Shown here: positions 52,673-64,000 of the stretch, in pieces
Layout: each line of letters opens with the position of its first letter
How positions within the stretch are numbered: the stretch's first letter is position 1
Assembly: GCF_002965065.1 (NCBI RefSeq)
Contig: NZ_PTRE01000021.1
Location: 1 to 64,000, forward strand
DNA from: Escherichia sp. MOD1-EC7003
GTDB lineage: Bacteria > Pseudomonadota > Gammaproteobacteria > Enterobacterales > Enterobacteriaceae
Length of the DNA: 64,000 nucleotides
Reading direction: 5' to 3'
Made by a program: the position numbers and the translations under genes
Notes under the pieces: generated by a model
What the model saw: only the letters and a program-made list of their open reading frames with translations
Told to the model about the DNA's origin: nothing
The model's database searches: none

Positions 52673-53761
52673 TTAGCCGTGACGGCGTTCGAACTCAACC
52701 ATGAAGTCTGTCAGCGCTTTAACGCCTTCCAGCGGCATGGCGTTATAAATAGACGCGCGCATTCCACCGACCACACGATGACCTTTCAGTGCATGAAGGC
52801 CAGCAGCAAAAGACTCTTCAAGGAACAATTTGTCAAGCGCACTGTCTGCCAACTGGAACGGCACGTTCATCCGCGAACGGTTAGCTTTCGCCACGTCATT
52901 ACGGTAGAAATCGCTGTTATCAATCACCCCATACAGCAGTTCTGCTTTTTGCTGATTGATTTTATCCATTGCCGCGACACCGCCGTTCGCTTTCAGCCAT
53001 TTAAAGACCAGACCAGACAAATACCAGGCAAATGTCGGCGGCGTGTTAAACATGGAGTCGTTATCGTTGAGGATGGAATAATCCAGAATCGACGGACAAG
53101 CAATATTCGCTTTACCCAGCAAATCTTCACGAACGATAACGATTGTCAGGCCAGCTGGACCGATATTTTTCTGCGCGCCAGCGTAAATCACGCCATAACG
53201 GCTGACATCAATCGGACGGGAAAGAATCGTGGAAGAGAAGTCGGCAGCGACCACCACATCTTTGCCGAAATCTGGCGTTTCGTCGATGGCGATACCGTCG
53301 ATGGTTTCATTCGGGCAGTAATGCATATAAGCAGCATTATCAGAGAGCTGCCATTCACGCATTGGCTTAACCGCGCGCAAACCATCAACCGTCACTTTGG
53401 CGTCAAAGACATTAGGCGTGCAGTATTTTTTGGCTTCTTTAATGGCACTTGCCGCCCAGTAACCGGCATCAACATAATCTGCGGTGGTTTTATCACCGAG
53501 AATATTCAGCGGTACAGCAGCAAACTGACCGCGGCCACCGCCATGGCAGAACAATACTTTGTAGTTGGAGGGGATGTTAAGAAGATCACGAAAATCCTTC
53601 TCGGCTTCCTCTGCAACCTGAATGAACTCTTTGCCACGGTGGCTCACCTCCATCACCGACGTACCAAGACCATTCCAGTCACGCAGTTCTTGTTGAGCCT
53701 GTTTAAGCACCTCTTCCGGTAGCATTGCCGGACCAGAACTAAAATTGAAGATTTGAGCCAT
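52673..53761 (-). CDS. serC: Phosphoserine aminotransferase SerC
   Basis: SerC transaminates 3-phosphohydroxypyruvate in serine synthesis and 3-hydroxy-4-phosphohydroxy-2-ketobutyrate in pyridoxal phosphate synthesis. The 362-residue product is complete. The PLP lysine is in [19 protein letters not shown] near residue 198, and the phosphate-binding segment [15 protein letters not shown] is near residue 75. It heads the serC-aroA operon. The 198 bases to ycaP hold its promoter and no gene. Confidence 0.98.
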   Translation of the reverse strand: MAQIFNFSSGPAMLPEEVLKQAQQELRDWNGLGTSVMEVSHRGKEFIQVAEEAEKDFRDLLNIPSNYKVLFCHGGGRGQFAAVPLNILGDKTTADYVDAGYWAASAIKEAKKYCTPNVFDAKVTVDGLRAVKPMREWQLSDNAAYMHYCPNETIDGIAIDETPDFGKDVVVAADFSSTILSRPIDVSRYGVIYAGAQKNIGPAGLTIVIVREDLLGKANIACPSILDYSILNDNDSMFNTPPTFAWYLSGLVFKWLKANGGVAAMDKINQQKAELLYGVIDNSDFYRNDVAKANRSRMNVPFQLADSALDKLFLEESFAAGLHALKGHRVVGGMRASIYNAMPLEGVKALTDFMVEFERRHG

Positions 53762-53959
53762 TTCCCCTCACCACGTTGCGTTGCCATTAACCCCCGGTCA
53801 ATCGATTGCGACCGCGGGTAATATGTTATTCCTGTGGCTATCGGTTTTATCATTCAGTGACACGCATCGCAATGGGTAAAACAATTGAGGGCAAAAATGA
53901 GGCACATATCACACAACAGAATCTCTCGGATTATTACCAAAAAACCGATATTTTTGCTG

Positions 53960-54652
53960 TCAGGTCACCCGTTTAGCCCGGCTTGCCTTCGTCCATTCTG
54001 GATTTGCGCAGCGCGGACATAATTGTTTTTCCCCTGCGTTCATATGAATGATTTCACTGCAACGAATGCAGGCATAGTCTGCCGCCTCGGGCACCACTTT
54101 GTAACGCTGAGTACAGTCACTGGGTAAGATAAGTAAACCCGGTTTCACCTTGTCATCTTCAAAGAAATAGACACTGATTTGCCCGTTGGTTTCGAGAATC
54201 GCCAGACGTACCTGCCCCAGCTGCCCCACGCCTCGCAATCGTAGCTCCATAAAAAACTCAAATTCCGTCATGTTGGAGTTATTGAGTTTCGACCAGGCCA
54301 GCTCGCCATCTTCAATAATGACAACCGGCTTACCTTCCAGAAGATCTTCCAGTGTTTCACTGTGCGCCATCAACCACATTACCAGGCGGTATAACAACGC
54401 CAGAGTAATAAAGACGATAAGTACCGGGACCATCGGCACATCATCATAAAACGCCACATCCCCCGCCGCTGACCCCAGCGTCAGAATGATTAACACTTCA
54501 AACAGCGACATCTGCCGCACACCGCGTCTTCCGGTCATTTTGAGGAACAAAAAGACCAGTACAAAGGTATAAAGACTACGTAGTGCAACTTCGCCAAGGA
54601 AATCAAAAGGCACTTTATCAAATGCCATACGGTGGAGATCGAACGCCTTCAT
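53960..54652 (-). CDS. ycaP: DUF421 inner-membrane protein YcaP
   Basis: YcaP is a 230-residue YetF/DUF421 family membrane protein of unknown role. Three hydrophobic helices fill the first 100 residues. A soluble domain follows with the family phrase VVIIEDGELAWSKLNNSNMTEFEFF. The C-terminus carries a four-cysteine zinc-ribbon-like tail (CIRCSE and CPRCANPEW). It is divergent from ycaO over 129 bases. Confidence 0.92.
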   Translation of the reverse strand: MKAFDLHRMAFDKVPFDFLGEVALRSLYTFVLVFLFLKMTGRRGVRQMSLFEVLIILTLGSAAGDVAFYDDVPMVPVLIVFITLALLYRLVMWLMAHSETLEDLLEGKPVVIIEDGELAWSKLNNSNMTEFEFFMELRLRGVGQLGQVRLAILETNGQISVYFFEDDKVKPGLLILPSDCTQRYKVVPEAADYACIRCSEIIHMNAGEKQLCPRCANPEWTKASRAKRVT

Positions 54653-54781
54653 TTTTATGCTCTTATCGTGGTTTATCCGCTAAAAGCATAGTCAACAGTT
54701 CATCGGCATGGCGGCGGTGATAGCGCCTTTGAGATAAAACCCGTATTATTGCGCGCTTTCCGTACGACTAAAGTGATTTAC

Positions 54782-56542
54782 ATGACGCAAACATTTATCC
54801 CCGGCAAAGATGCCGCACTGGAAGATTCCATCGCTCGCTTCCAGCAAAAACTTTCAGACCTCGGTTTTCAGATTGAAGAGGCCTCCTGGTTGAATCCCGT
54901 ACCAAACGTCTGGTCTGTGCACATTCGCGACAAAGAATGCGCGCTGTGTTTTACCAACGGTAAAGGCGCAACCAAAAAAGCGGCGCTGGCATCTGCCCTC
55001 GGTGAATATTTCGAGCGTCTCTCAACCAACTACTTTTTTGCGGACTTCTGGCTGGGCGAAACCATCGCCAACGGTCCGTTCGTGCATTATCCCAACGAAA
55101 AATGGTTCCCACTGACCGAAAATGACGATGTGCCGGAAGGGCTGCTTGATGACCGTCTGCGTGCATTTTACGATCCGGAAAATGAACTGACCGGCAGCAT
55201 GCTAATTGACCTGCAATCCGGTAACGAAGATCGTGGTATTTGCGGTCTACCGTTTACGCGCCAGTCCGACAATCAGACCGTTTATATTCCGATGAATATC
55301 ATTGGTAACCTGTACGTTTCTAACGGTATGTCCGCTGGCAATACCCGCAACGAAGCACGCGTTCAAGGGTTGTCCGAAGTTTTCGAACGTTACGTGAAAA
55401 ACCGCATTATTGCTGAAAGCATCAGTCTGCCAGAGATCCCAGCAGAGGTGCTGGCGCGTTACCCTGCAGTAGTTGAAGCGATCGAAACACTGGAAGCGGA
55501 AGGTTTCCCAATCTTCGCTTATGATGCTTCACTTGGCGGCCAGTATCCGGTGATTTGCGTTGTACTGTTCAATCCGGCTAACGGCACCTGCTTTGCCTCT
55601 TTCGGTGCGCATCCTGATTTTGGCGTGGCACTGGAACGTACCGTGACCGAGCTGCTGCAAGGCCGCGGTTTGAAAGACCTGGATGTGTTTACTCCCCCAA
55701 CCTTCGATGATGAAGAAGTCGCTGAACATACTAACCTCGAAACGCACTTTATTGATTCCAGCGGTTTAATTTCCTGGGACCTGTTCAAGCAGGATGCCGA
55801 TTATCCGTTTGTGGACTGGAATTTCTCCGGCACCACGGAAGAAGAGTTTGCCACGCTGATGGCTATCTTCAGTAAAGAAGGTAAAGAAGTGTATATTGCC
55901 GACTACGAGCATCTGGGCGTTTATGCTTGCCGTATTATCGTGCCTGGCATGTCCGATATTTATCCGGCTGAAGATCTGTGGCTGGCGAATAACAGCATGG
56001 GCAGCCATTTACGTGAAACGATCCTGTCGCTACCCGGCAGCGAGTGGGAAAAAGAAGATTACCTTAACCTCATTGAGCAACTGGATGAAGAAGGTTTTGA
56101 TGACTTTACCCGCGTGCGTGAGCTGCTGGGTCTGGCGACCGGGCCGGATAACGGTTGGTACACTCTGCGTATCGGTGAATTAAAAGCCATGCTCGCGCTG
56201 GCTGGTGGCGATCAGGAGCTGGCTCTGGTCTGGACCGAATGGACAATGGAATTTAACTCATCAGTGTTCAGTCCGGAACGCGCCAACTATTATCGCTGCC
56301 TGCAAACCCTACTGCTACTGGCTCAGGAAGAGGATCGCCAGCCCCTGCAATATCTGAATGCTTTTGTCCGCATGTACGGTGCGGAGGCGGTAGAAGCTGC
56401 CAGTGCGGCAATGAGTGGCGAAGCCGCGTTTTATGGCCTGCAACCGGTAGATAGCGATCTGCACGCGTTTGCTGCGCATCAGTCATTGTTGAAGGCCTAC
56501 GAAAAGCTGCAGCGCGCCAAAGCAGCATTCTGGGCAAAATAA
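54782..56542 (+). CDS. ycaO: YcaO, RimO-linked S12 methylthiolation factor
   Basis: YcaO founds a family of ATP-dependent cyclodehydratase-like enzymes. In E. coli it assists RimO in beta-methylthiolation of ribosomal protein S12. From the ATG at 54782 (MTQTFIPGKDAALEDSIARF) it is 586 residues. Eleven upstream in-frame codons are left out because they lack a ribosome site and family match. ATP-binding segments include GNTRNEARVQGLSEVFERYV near residue 195, and a TPR-like helical domain occupies the last 170 residues. No azoline-type PxPxP tail is present: it ends KAAFWAK. A weak hairpin at 56551-56569 follows. Confidence 0.95.
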   Translation: MTQTFIPGKDAALEDSIARFQQKLSDLGFQIEEASWLNPVPNVWSVHIRDKECALCFTNGKGATKKAALASALGEYFERLSTNYFFADFWLGETIANGPFVHYPNEKWFPLTENDDVPEGLLDDRLRAFYDPENELTGSMLIDLQSGNEDRGICGLPFTRQSDNQTVYIPMNIIGNLYVSNGMSAGNTRNEARVQGLSEVFERYVKNRIIAESISLPEIPAEVLARYPAVVEAIETLEAEGFPIFAYDASLGGQYPVICVVLFNPANGTCFASFGAHPDFGVALERTVTELLQGRGLKDLDVFTPPTFDDEEVAEHTNLETHFIDSSGLISWDLFKQDADYPFVDWNFSGTTEEEFATLMAIFSKEGKEVYIADYEHLGVYACRIIVPGMSDIYPAEDLWLANNSMGSHLRETILSLPGSEWEKEDYLNLIEQLDEEGFDDFTRVRELLGLATGPDNGWYTLRIGELKAMLALAGGDQELALVWTEWTMEFNSSVFSPERANYYRCLQTLLLLAQEEDRQPLQYLNAFVRMYGAEAVEAASAAMSGEAAFYGLQPVDSDLHAFAAHQSLLKAYEKLQRAKAAFWAK

Positions 56543-56550
56543 AATCAAAT

Positions 56551-56569
56551 AGCCTACGCAATGTAGGCT
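56551..56569 (+). terminator. Weak hairpin after ycaO
   Basis: A 7-bp stem AGCCTAC/GTAGGCT with a five-base loop lies 9 bases after ycaO. Only two T residues follow directly. Confidence 0.45.
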
Positions 56570-56873
56570 TAATGATTCGTCTGAGTTATATTACGGGGCG
56601 TTTTTTTAATGCCCCTCTTTACATATATTTGCATTAATAAAACGATTGTAATTATAAAGTTAAATGTCGGTGATTTATATTTAATAAATGCGATCGATAT
56701 TGTTACTTTATTTGCCTGATGCACCCTTTTAATTAACTGTTTTAGCGGAGGATGCGGAAAAAATTCAACTCGTTTGTTAATTTTTAAAATTTATTTTTAT
56801 TTTGATAATCAAATACTTACTCCGTATTTGCATAAAAACCATGCGAATTACGGGCCTATAAGCCAGGCGAGAT

Positions 56874-56915
56874 ATGATCTATATCAATTTCTCATCTATA
56901 ATGCTTTGTTAGTAT
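56874..56915 (+). promoter_or_regulatory. FNR-dependent promoter upstream of focA
   Basis: ATGATCTATATCAA (56874-56887) matches the FNR consensus TTGAT-N4-ATCAA in 9 of 10 defined positions. A -10 candidate TAGTAT at 56910-56915 lies at the spacing that puts the FNR centre at -41.5 of a start near 56922, the classical activating geometry. The other part of the 405-base ycaO-focA stretch (56543-56873) is AT-rich with no gene. A half-site TTGAT near 56801 is the only other motif noted. Confidence 0.75.
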
Positions 56916-56947
56916 CTCGTCGCCGACTTAATAAAGAGAGAGTTAGT

Positions 56948-57805
56948 GTGAAAGCTGACAACCCTTTTGATCTTTTACTTCCTGCCGCAATGGCCAAAGT
57001 AGCCGAAGAGGCAGGTGTCTATAAAGCAACGAAACATCCGCTTAAGACTTTCTATCTGGCGATTACCGCCGGTGTTTTCATCTCAATCGCATTCGTCTTC
57101 TATATCACAGCAACCACTGGCACAGGCACAATGCCCTTCGGCATGGCAAAACTGGTTGGTGGCATTTGCTTCTCTCTGGGGCTAATTCTTTGTGTTGTCT
57201 GCGGAGCCGATCTCTTTACTTCCACAGTGTTGATTGTTGTTGCCAAGGCGAGTGGGCGCATCACTTGGGGCCAGTTGGCGAAAAACTGGCTAAATGTCTA
57301 TTTTGGCAACCTGGTCGGCGCACTGCTGTTTGTACTTTTAATGTGGCTTTCCGGCGAGTATATGACCGCAAATGGTCAATGGGGGCTAAACGTCCTACAA
57401 ACTGCCGACCACAAAGTGCACCATACTTTTATTGAGGCTGTCAGCCTTGGTATCCTGGCAAACCTGATGGTATGTCTGGCAGTATGGATGAGTTATTCTG
57501 GCCGCAGCCTGATGGATAAAGCGTTTATCATGGTGCTGCCGGTCGCGATGTTTGTTGCCAGCGGTTTTGAGCACAGTATCGCAAACATGTTTATGATCCC
57601 GATGGGTATTGTAATCCGCGACTTCGCATCTCCGGAATTCTGGACCGCTGTCGGTTCTGCACCGGAAAATTTTTCTCACCTGACCGTGATGAGCTTCATC
57701 ACTGATAACCTGATTCCGGTTACGATCGGTAACATTATCGGCGGTGGTTTGTTGGTTGGGTTGACATACTGGGTCATTTACCTGCGTGAAAACGATCACC
57801 ATTAA
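56948..57805 (+). CDS. focA: Formate channel FocA
   Basis: FocA is a pentameric inner-membrane channel that exports and re-imports formate during fermentation. The 285-residue product begins at a GTG at 56948 (MKADNPFDLLLPAAMAKVAE), preceded by AAAGAGAGAG. A much longer in-frame extension upstream would run through the FNR promoter and is rejected. Six membrane helices and formate-nitrite transporter phrases (GAMFSIAF-type first helix; FEHSIANMFMIPMG near residue 210) are visible. pflB follows after 54 bases. Confidence 0.97.
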   Translation: MKADNPFDLLLPAAMAKVAEEAGVYKATKHPLKTFYLAITAGVFISIAFVFYITATTGTGTMPFGMAKLVGGICFSLGLILCVVCGADLFTSTVLIVVAKASGRITWGQLAKNWLNVYFGNLVGALLFVLLMWLSGEYMTANGQWGLNVLQTADHKVHHTFIEAVSLGILANLMVCLAVWMSYSGRSLMDKAFIMVLPVAMFVASGFEHSIANMFMIPMGIVIRDFASPEFWTAVGSAPENFSHLTVMSFITDNLIPVTIGNIIGGGLLVGLTYWVIYLRENDHH

Positions 57806-57859
57806 TGGTTGTCGAAGTACGCAGTAAATAAAAAATCCACTTTAGAAGGTAGGTGTTAC

Positions 57860-60142
<2,283 letters not shown>

Positions 60143-60181
60143 TTAGATTTGACTGAAATCGTACAGTAAAAAGCGTACAAT

Positions 60182-60210
60182 AAAGGCTCCACGAAAGTGG
60201 GGCCTTTTTT
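60182..60210 (+). terminator. pflB terminator
   Basis: An 11-bp stem AAAGGCTCCAC/GTGGGGCCTTT (one G-T pair) with a GAAA tetraloop ends in six T. It separates focA-pflB transcripts from pflA. Confidence 0.92.
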
Positions 60211-60333
60211 AGCAAGAGAGCCTTTTTTGTCAGCTATCTATACTTTAAGGTGACTGCCAAAACAGACTCGACGTAGCCTTCGAGCTGCGCACCAACACGG
60301 CCTCAGATGGGCCACATCTGGAGAAACACCGCA

Positions 60334-61074
60334 ATGTCAGTTATTGGTCGCATTCACTCCTTTGAATCCTGTGGAACCGTAGACGGCCCAGGGATTCGCT
60401 TTATCACCTTTTTCCAGGGCTGCCTGATGCGCTGCCTGTATTGTCATAACCGCGACACCTGGGACACGCATGGCGGTAAAGAAGTTACCGTTGAAGATCT
60501 AATGAAAGAGGTAGTGACCTATCGCCACTTTATGAACGCTTCCGGCGGCGGCGTTACCGCATCCGGCGGTGAAGCAATCCTGCAAGCTGAGTTTGTTCGT
60601 GACTGGTTCCGCGCCTGCAAAAAAGAAGGTATTCATACCTGTCTGGACACTAACGGTTTTGTTCGTCGTTACGATCCGGTGATTGATGAACTGCTGGAAG
60701 TAACCGATCTGGTAATGCTCGATCTCAAACAGATGAACGACGAGATCCACCAAAATCTGGTTGGCGTTTCCAATCATCGTACGCTGGAGTTCGCCAAGTA
60801 TCTGGCGAACAAAAATGTGAAGGTCTGGATCCGCTACGTTGTTGTCCCAGGCTGGTCTGACGATGACGATTCAGCGCATCGCCTCGGTGAATTTACTCGC
60901 GATATGGGGAACGTCGAAAAAATCGAGCTCCTCCCCTACCATGAGTTAGGCAAACATAAGTGGGTAGCGATGGGTGAAGAGTACAAACTCGACGGCGTGA
61001 AACCACCGAAAAAAGAGACCATGGAACGCGTGAAAGGCATCCTTGAGCAGTACGGTCATAAGGTGATGTTCTAA
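60334..61074 (+). CDS. pflA: Pyruvate formate-lyase activating enzyme PflA
   Basis: PflA is a radical-SAM enzyme that abstracts hydrogen from the PflB glycine to create the active radical. The 246-residue product begins at the ATG at 60334 ([20 protein letters not shown]). The 4Fe-4S motif C-x3-C-x2-C is seen as CLMRCLYC at residues 30-37, and the SAM-binding GGE segment is ASGGEAILQ. It has its own 190-base leader after the pflB terminator and is followed by a strong hairpin. Confidence 0.98.
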   Translation: MSVIGRIHSFESCGTVDGPGIRFITFFQGCLMRCLYCHNRDTWDTHGGKEVTVEDLMKEVVTYRHFMNASGGGVTASGGEAILQAEFVRDWFRACKKEGIHTCLDTNGFVRRYDPVIDELLEVTDLVMLDLKQMNDEIHQNLVGVSNHRTLEFAKYLANKNVKVWIRYVVVPGWSDDDDSAHRLGEFTRDMGNVEKIELLPYHELGKHKWVAMGEEYKLDGVKPPKKETMERVKGILEQYGHKVMF

Positions 61075-61083
61075 TTTCCCCGC

Positions 61084-61113
61084 AAAGCGGCAACTTTATT
61101 GAGTTGCCGCTTT
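61084..61113 (+). terminator. pflA terminator
   Basis: A perfect 12-bp stem AAAGCGGCAACT/AGTTGCCGCTTT with a six-base loop lies 10 bases past pflA, followed by GTTATTC. Confidence 0.85.
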
Positions 61114-61152
61114 GTTATTCCGCTGAATTTAATCAGCACATCATCTTTAACA

Positions 61153-61302
61153 CATCTTTTAAAATGTGTACTGGAAGGCTGGATCACCGAGCGTCCAGGC
61201 CTCCAGCTCTATTCCCCAAACCGCCCGTATATGTCCTGCGGCCTGCGCACATTTCTCAAATATGTAAAAGCGGGTCAGATTTGCCAGAGTCAGCGTCACT
61301 GA
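61153..61302 (+). pseudogene. ycaN: ycaN remnant (LysR-type regulator, C-terminal fragment)
   Basis: Between pflA and ycaM there are only 237 bases. They contain a frame ending at 61302 that reads LLKCVLEGWITERPGLQLYS and continues with PNRPYMSCGLRTFLKYVKAG. This is the typical last segment of a LysR effector domain (VL-x-W, LxLYxPNR, S-x-x-LRTF). K-12 has ycaK and the LysR gene ycaN at this place, with ycaN convergent to ycaM, exactly the orientation of this fragment. The DNA-binding domain and about five sixths of the gene are missing, and no ycaK is seen. Gene identity is inferred from position and LysR similarity. Confidence 0.8.
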
Positions 61303-61311
61303 CCATAATAA

Positions 61312-62742
61312 TTATTTGCTATTCGCTTTACGCGCCAGCAGCGGGAATATCAGCCCTAATCCTACCAGTACAAACGGCGTTGCAACATTCAGCGCCAGCT
61401 GGAATGTCCACTCGGCGGTGAAGGCTTCCATTTTCGGGAAAATACCCGTCAGGCAGGCAAAGGCGGTAAAGGCAAAACACCAAATCCCGACGGTCATTGC
61501 CAGCGGCTTATTACGAATAAAGATATACTCTGGTTTATATTTCTGCGCCAGGCGAACAACGGCAATAAATGCAACAAACACCCATAAATAACGCAACGGC
61601 ATCACGACAGAGTTAAGGTTCAACAGCCATTTATAGAGATTGTTCATATCACCGATGCCGAGAGTCGGCAGCATAATCAGGATCGCCACCAGTACCAGGG
61701 TCAGAAAATAGCCATTAACGGGTGTACCAGATGCGTTGGTACGACATAAACTGGCAGGAATATATTTGCTGTCAGCATCGCCTAATAACACTTTAAGCGG
61801 CGCATCAATCGAGAACACCAGCGCTGCTACTTGTCCCAGAGTATTCGCAATGGCGTAAATCACCATTAAAGTATTACCCATGTTGTAATACTCGCCCAGT
61901 TTCTGAAAAGCGTAATACTGACCGTTAGTCATTAAGTCATCCGGGATATTACGCGAGTCAAACATCATCCCCATCGCCAGTGAGCCCAGAATGGCACAAA
62001 CCGCAACCATTACCGCAAGGCATAACATCCCTTTTGGAAATTCTTTTCCTGGGTTGCGTGTTTGATTAACGTAGGGAGAAATCTTCTCTGCTCCACCAAC
62101 TGCGAAAACCAGCATTGAAATGGTGGTAATGTAGGTAAAGTCGATATGAGGAATGAACGTTTCCCAAGTGATGTTTGTGGTCGCAATATGCACTTCAGTA
62201 ATCGCAGGCGCGGTTACCGCCATCGCCACATACAGGAGCGACATAACAAACATCGCAATCCCTGCCACAGAACCGACGATTTTCAGCGATTTCATACCGC
62301 GTGAAGCAACCCACATAAAGAAGACAAACAGCATCAGCGTTAATCCCTGTAACGCTACAACCGAATATTCTTTGATTAGCGAACCGTCGCCTTTCATCGC
62401 CCAACCGAGCACAATCAGTATTGCCTGAGGTTTTTGTGCCAGATAGGGAATATGCACCACCCAATAGGTCCACGCGGCGAGGTAAGCCAGTCCGGGTCCC
62501 ATCGTGTGTTTAATCCACGTACTGACCCCGCCCTTCCCATCTTTGAAGGTCGAGCCTAACTGGCCAACAATTAGCGCATAAGGTGTGAAATAGAGCGCAA
62601 AGATAAACACCCATGAAAAAACAACCACCAGCCCCTGGTTGGCGTAGTTATTAACAACGTTACCAAAACCCCAGACGGTGATAAAAGACATCAGCGCAAT
62701 GTTATACCATCGCAGCTGTTTTTCCTGAACATTCCCAGCCAT
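61312..62742 (-). CDS. ycaM: Putative amino-acid permease YcaM
   Basis: YcaM is an APC-superfamily transporter with unknown substrate. From the ATG at 62742 (MAGNVQEKQLRWYNIALMSF) it is 476 residues with about twelve membrane helices and the family phrase VFAVGGAEKISPYVNQTRNP in the middle. A longer in-frame extension upstream begins in AT-rich intergenic sequence and has no family similarity, so it is not used. It is convergent with the ycaN remnant. The 209 bases to ycaD hold its promoter. Confidence 0.94.
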   Translation of the reverse strand: MAGNVQEKQLRWYNIALMSFITVWGFGNVVNNYANQGLVVVFSWVFIFALYFTPYALIVGQLGSTFKDGKGGVSTWIKHTMGPGLAYLAAWTYWVVHIPYLAQKPQAILIVLGWAMKGDGSLIKEYSVVALQGLTLMLFVFFMWVASRGMKSLKIVGSVAGIAMFVMSLLYVAMAVTAPAITEVHIATTNITWETFIPHIDFTYITTISMLVFAVGGAEKISPYVNQTRNPGKEFPKGMLCLAVMVAVCAILGSLAMGMMFDSRNIPDDLMTNGQYYAFQKLGEYYNMGNTLMVIYAIANTLGQVAALVFSIDAPLKVLLGDADSKYIPASLCRTNASGTPVNGYFLTLVLVAILIMLPTLGIGDMNNLYKWLLNLNSVVMPLRYLWVFVAFIAVVRLAQKYKPEYIFIRNKPLAMTVGIWCFAFTAFACLTGIFPKMEAFTAEWTFQLALNVATPFVLVGLGLIFPLLARKANSK

Positions 62743-62951
62743 AGACAAATCCTTCGCCAAAATTAAAGGGGCATCTGTAAAACGAGGGATTATGCGCGGC
62801 AAACAAGAAGTGCGTAAATAGCGGAATGCAAAATTATAACCTGCTGCACATTTTATTTTTAAACGAATAAAGTTTGGGAAAAAGCAAGTCGGATAGAAGA
62901 AACAAAAAAACAGAGTGTGAAACAGTAAGTTCACACTTTGCTTGAATTCAT

Positions 62952-64000
62952 TTACACGTGAGCAACGGGTTTTGGCGTATGACCGGCATTGCGAAGCAGC
63001 ATCAGCAAATAGATAAAAGATACGCTGGCGATCATGATAAACAATAAATTATCGGAGAAATTCTGCATTAGCGTAGCTGTAAATGACGGGCCAAGCAGAC
63101 TTCCCACGGTATAGCTCAACAGTAAGGCCTGGTTCATCGCCACCAGTTGATGATGTTCAACTTTCTCGCAAGCCCAGGCCATCGCCACCGGATATAGCGT
63201 AAAGCCAGCGGCACCGAGGATGAATAACGCTGGGGCCATCGCCGCCTGGCTAAGCATCGCGATACTGCCGAGAATGACAACAAAGACCTGAACACGCAAC
63301 ACCAGCAGTCGACCAAATTTATCTGCCAGACGTCCAATCGGCCATTGACCGAGGATACCAGCACTGACCAGTACCGCCATCCAGAAACCAATACTGGCAT
63401 TGCTCACCCCTTTGTGATTGAGGTACAGCGGCATCAGGCCATATAGAGAGCCCAGAACGATTCCCGAGATAATGCAGCCATTCACGCCAAGCCGCGCCTG
63501 ACGGAGTTTTAGCATTGACGTAATTGACGTTGAATCATGGTTTTCAGCCTGCTGATTCAGGACACGTGTAAACAACAGCGGTAAGATCCCTGCCAACGTC
63601 AAACCTGTAACCCATGGCAATACGCTCATCAACTCGGTTGAGACTTTGCTGACCAGTAACTGGCCTAAAAATGTTCCCACGTAATAAACCATCATATACG
63701 CAGCAAGCAATCGCCCACGGTTACGCGACGTCCCACTGCACATCAGCGCGCTCTCAACAACCACCCAAATCATGGCACAGCCGACGCCCGCGACAAAACG
63801 CCACGCCAACCAACTCCAGAAACCCATCATCAGGCCAAGACCGGCACAGCCAGCGGCAAAAATGAAGGAGGCCAGATAATAGCTGCGATTAAAGCCAATG
63901 CGTTTAATGACATACCCTGTCAGCAATGTACCGACCAGGTTGCCGGTAAAATAGGATGAACTGACAACGCCTACCTGCCATGTGGACATGTTTTCCTGGG
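62952..64000 (-). CDS. ycaD: MFS transporter YcaD, 5' end outside the window
   Basis: YcaD is a major facilitator superfamily transporter of unknown substrate. About 349 codons are visible. The frame stays open through the window edge, reading QEN ahead of [20 protein letters not shown]. The internal Met at 63989 is therefore not the start. The K-12 protein is about 382 residues, so some 33 codons, including the first membrane helix, lie beyond the edge. MFS features include the loop [14 protein letters not shown] between the two halves, and the protein ends [11 protein letters not shown]. Confidence 0.94.
   Translation of the reverse strand, partial: QENMSTWQVGVVSSSYFTGNLVGTLLTGYVIKRIGFNRSYYLASFIFAAGCAGLGLMMGFWSWLAWRFVAGVGCAMIWVVVESALMCSGTSRNRGRLLAAYMMVYYVGTFLGQLLVSKVSTELMSVLPWVTGLTLAGILPLLFTRVLNQQAENHDSTSITSMLKLRQARLGVNGCIISGIVLGSLYGLMPLYLNHKGVSNASIGFWMAVLVSAGILGQWPIGRLADKFGRLLVLRVQVFVVILGSIAMLSQAAMAPALFILGAAGFTLYPVAMAWACEKVEHHQLVAMNQALLLSYTVGSLLGPSFTATLMQNFSDNLLFIMIASVSFIYLLMLLRNAGHTPKPVAHV

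Noticed and set aside
52475-53722. A 415-codon plus-strand frame spanning aroA 5' and serC
   Set aside because: It runs antisense through two well-supported genes and across their terminator, with no ribosome-binding site and no recognisable domain.
62743-62934. N-terminal extension of YcaM by 64 codons
   Set aside because: It is AT-rich intergenic sequence rich in Phe and Cys codons, while the ATG at 62742 matches the family start.

Overview
The window is a 64 kb piece of a core enterobacterial chromosome, almost certainly Escherichia (E. coli or a very close relative). Gene content, order, protein lengths and operon overlaps follow the E. coli K-12 segment from matP to ycaD, read in the opposite direction. 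This assignment rests on recognising the proteins from memory; no search was run. There are no prophages, insertion sequences, CRISPR arrays, tRNA or rRNA genes. I found no candidate for a previously undescribed system. What distinguishes the window is strain-specific gene loss and decay in an otherwise ordinary backbone.

Layout. Positions 1-14200: matP, lonH, fabA, rmf, the pqiABC lipid-transport operon, uup, rlmL, ycbX, zapC and pyrD. Positions 14400-18650: the ssuEADCB alkanesulfonate operon, with ssuE interrupted by an amber codon. Positions 18800-27700: pepN, pncB, asnS, ompF and aspC, with three REP/BIME clusters between genes. Positions 27900-31160: gloC, mepK and ldtD. Positions 31400-38700: the cmoM-mukF-mukE-mukB condensin operon. 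Positions 38800-47900: elyC, ycbJ, then kdsB-ycaR, ycaQ, lpxK-msbA and ycaI, a group rich in lipid A/LPS functions. Positions 48000-54650: ihfB, rpsA, cmk, a ycaL remnant, aroA, serC and ycaP. Positions 54780-61080: ycaO and the anaerobic focA-pflB-pflA formate genes. Positions 61150-64000: a ycaN remnant, the permease gene ycaM and the 5'-incomplete transporter gene ycaD.

How the genes work together. SsuA, SsuB and SsuC import sulfonates and SsuD desulfonates them with FMNH2 that SsuE should supply. MukBEF and MatP shape the chromosome. KdsB, LpxK and MsbA build and export the Kdo2-lipid A core. SerC and AroA feed serine, pyridoxal phosphate and chorismate synthesis. PflA activates PflB, whose formate FocA exports. 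LdtD makes 3-3 peptidoglycan crosslinks that its neighbour MepK can cut.

Differences from the K-12 arrangement (from memory): no elf/ycb fimbrial operon between pyrD and ssuE; ycaL reduced to about 40 codons; ycaK gone and ycaN reduced to its 3' end; premature stops in ssuE (61 codons lost) and elyC (8 codons lost); a 6-residue shorter surface loop in OmpF; and no recognisable ompA 3' end in the first 100 bases. The loci flanking these changes are intact.
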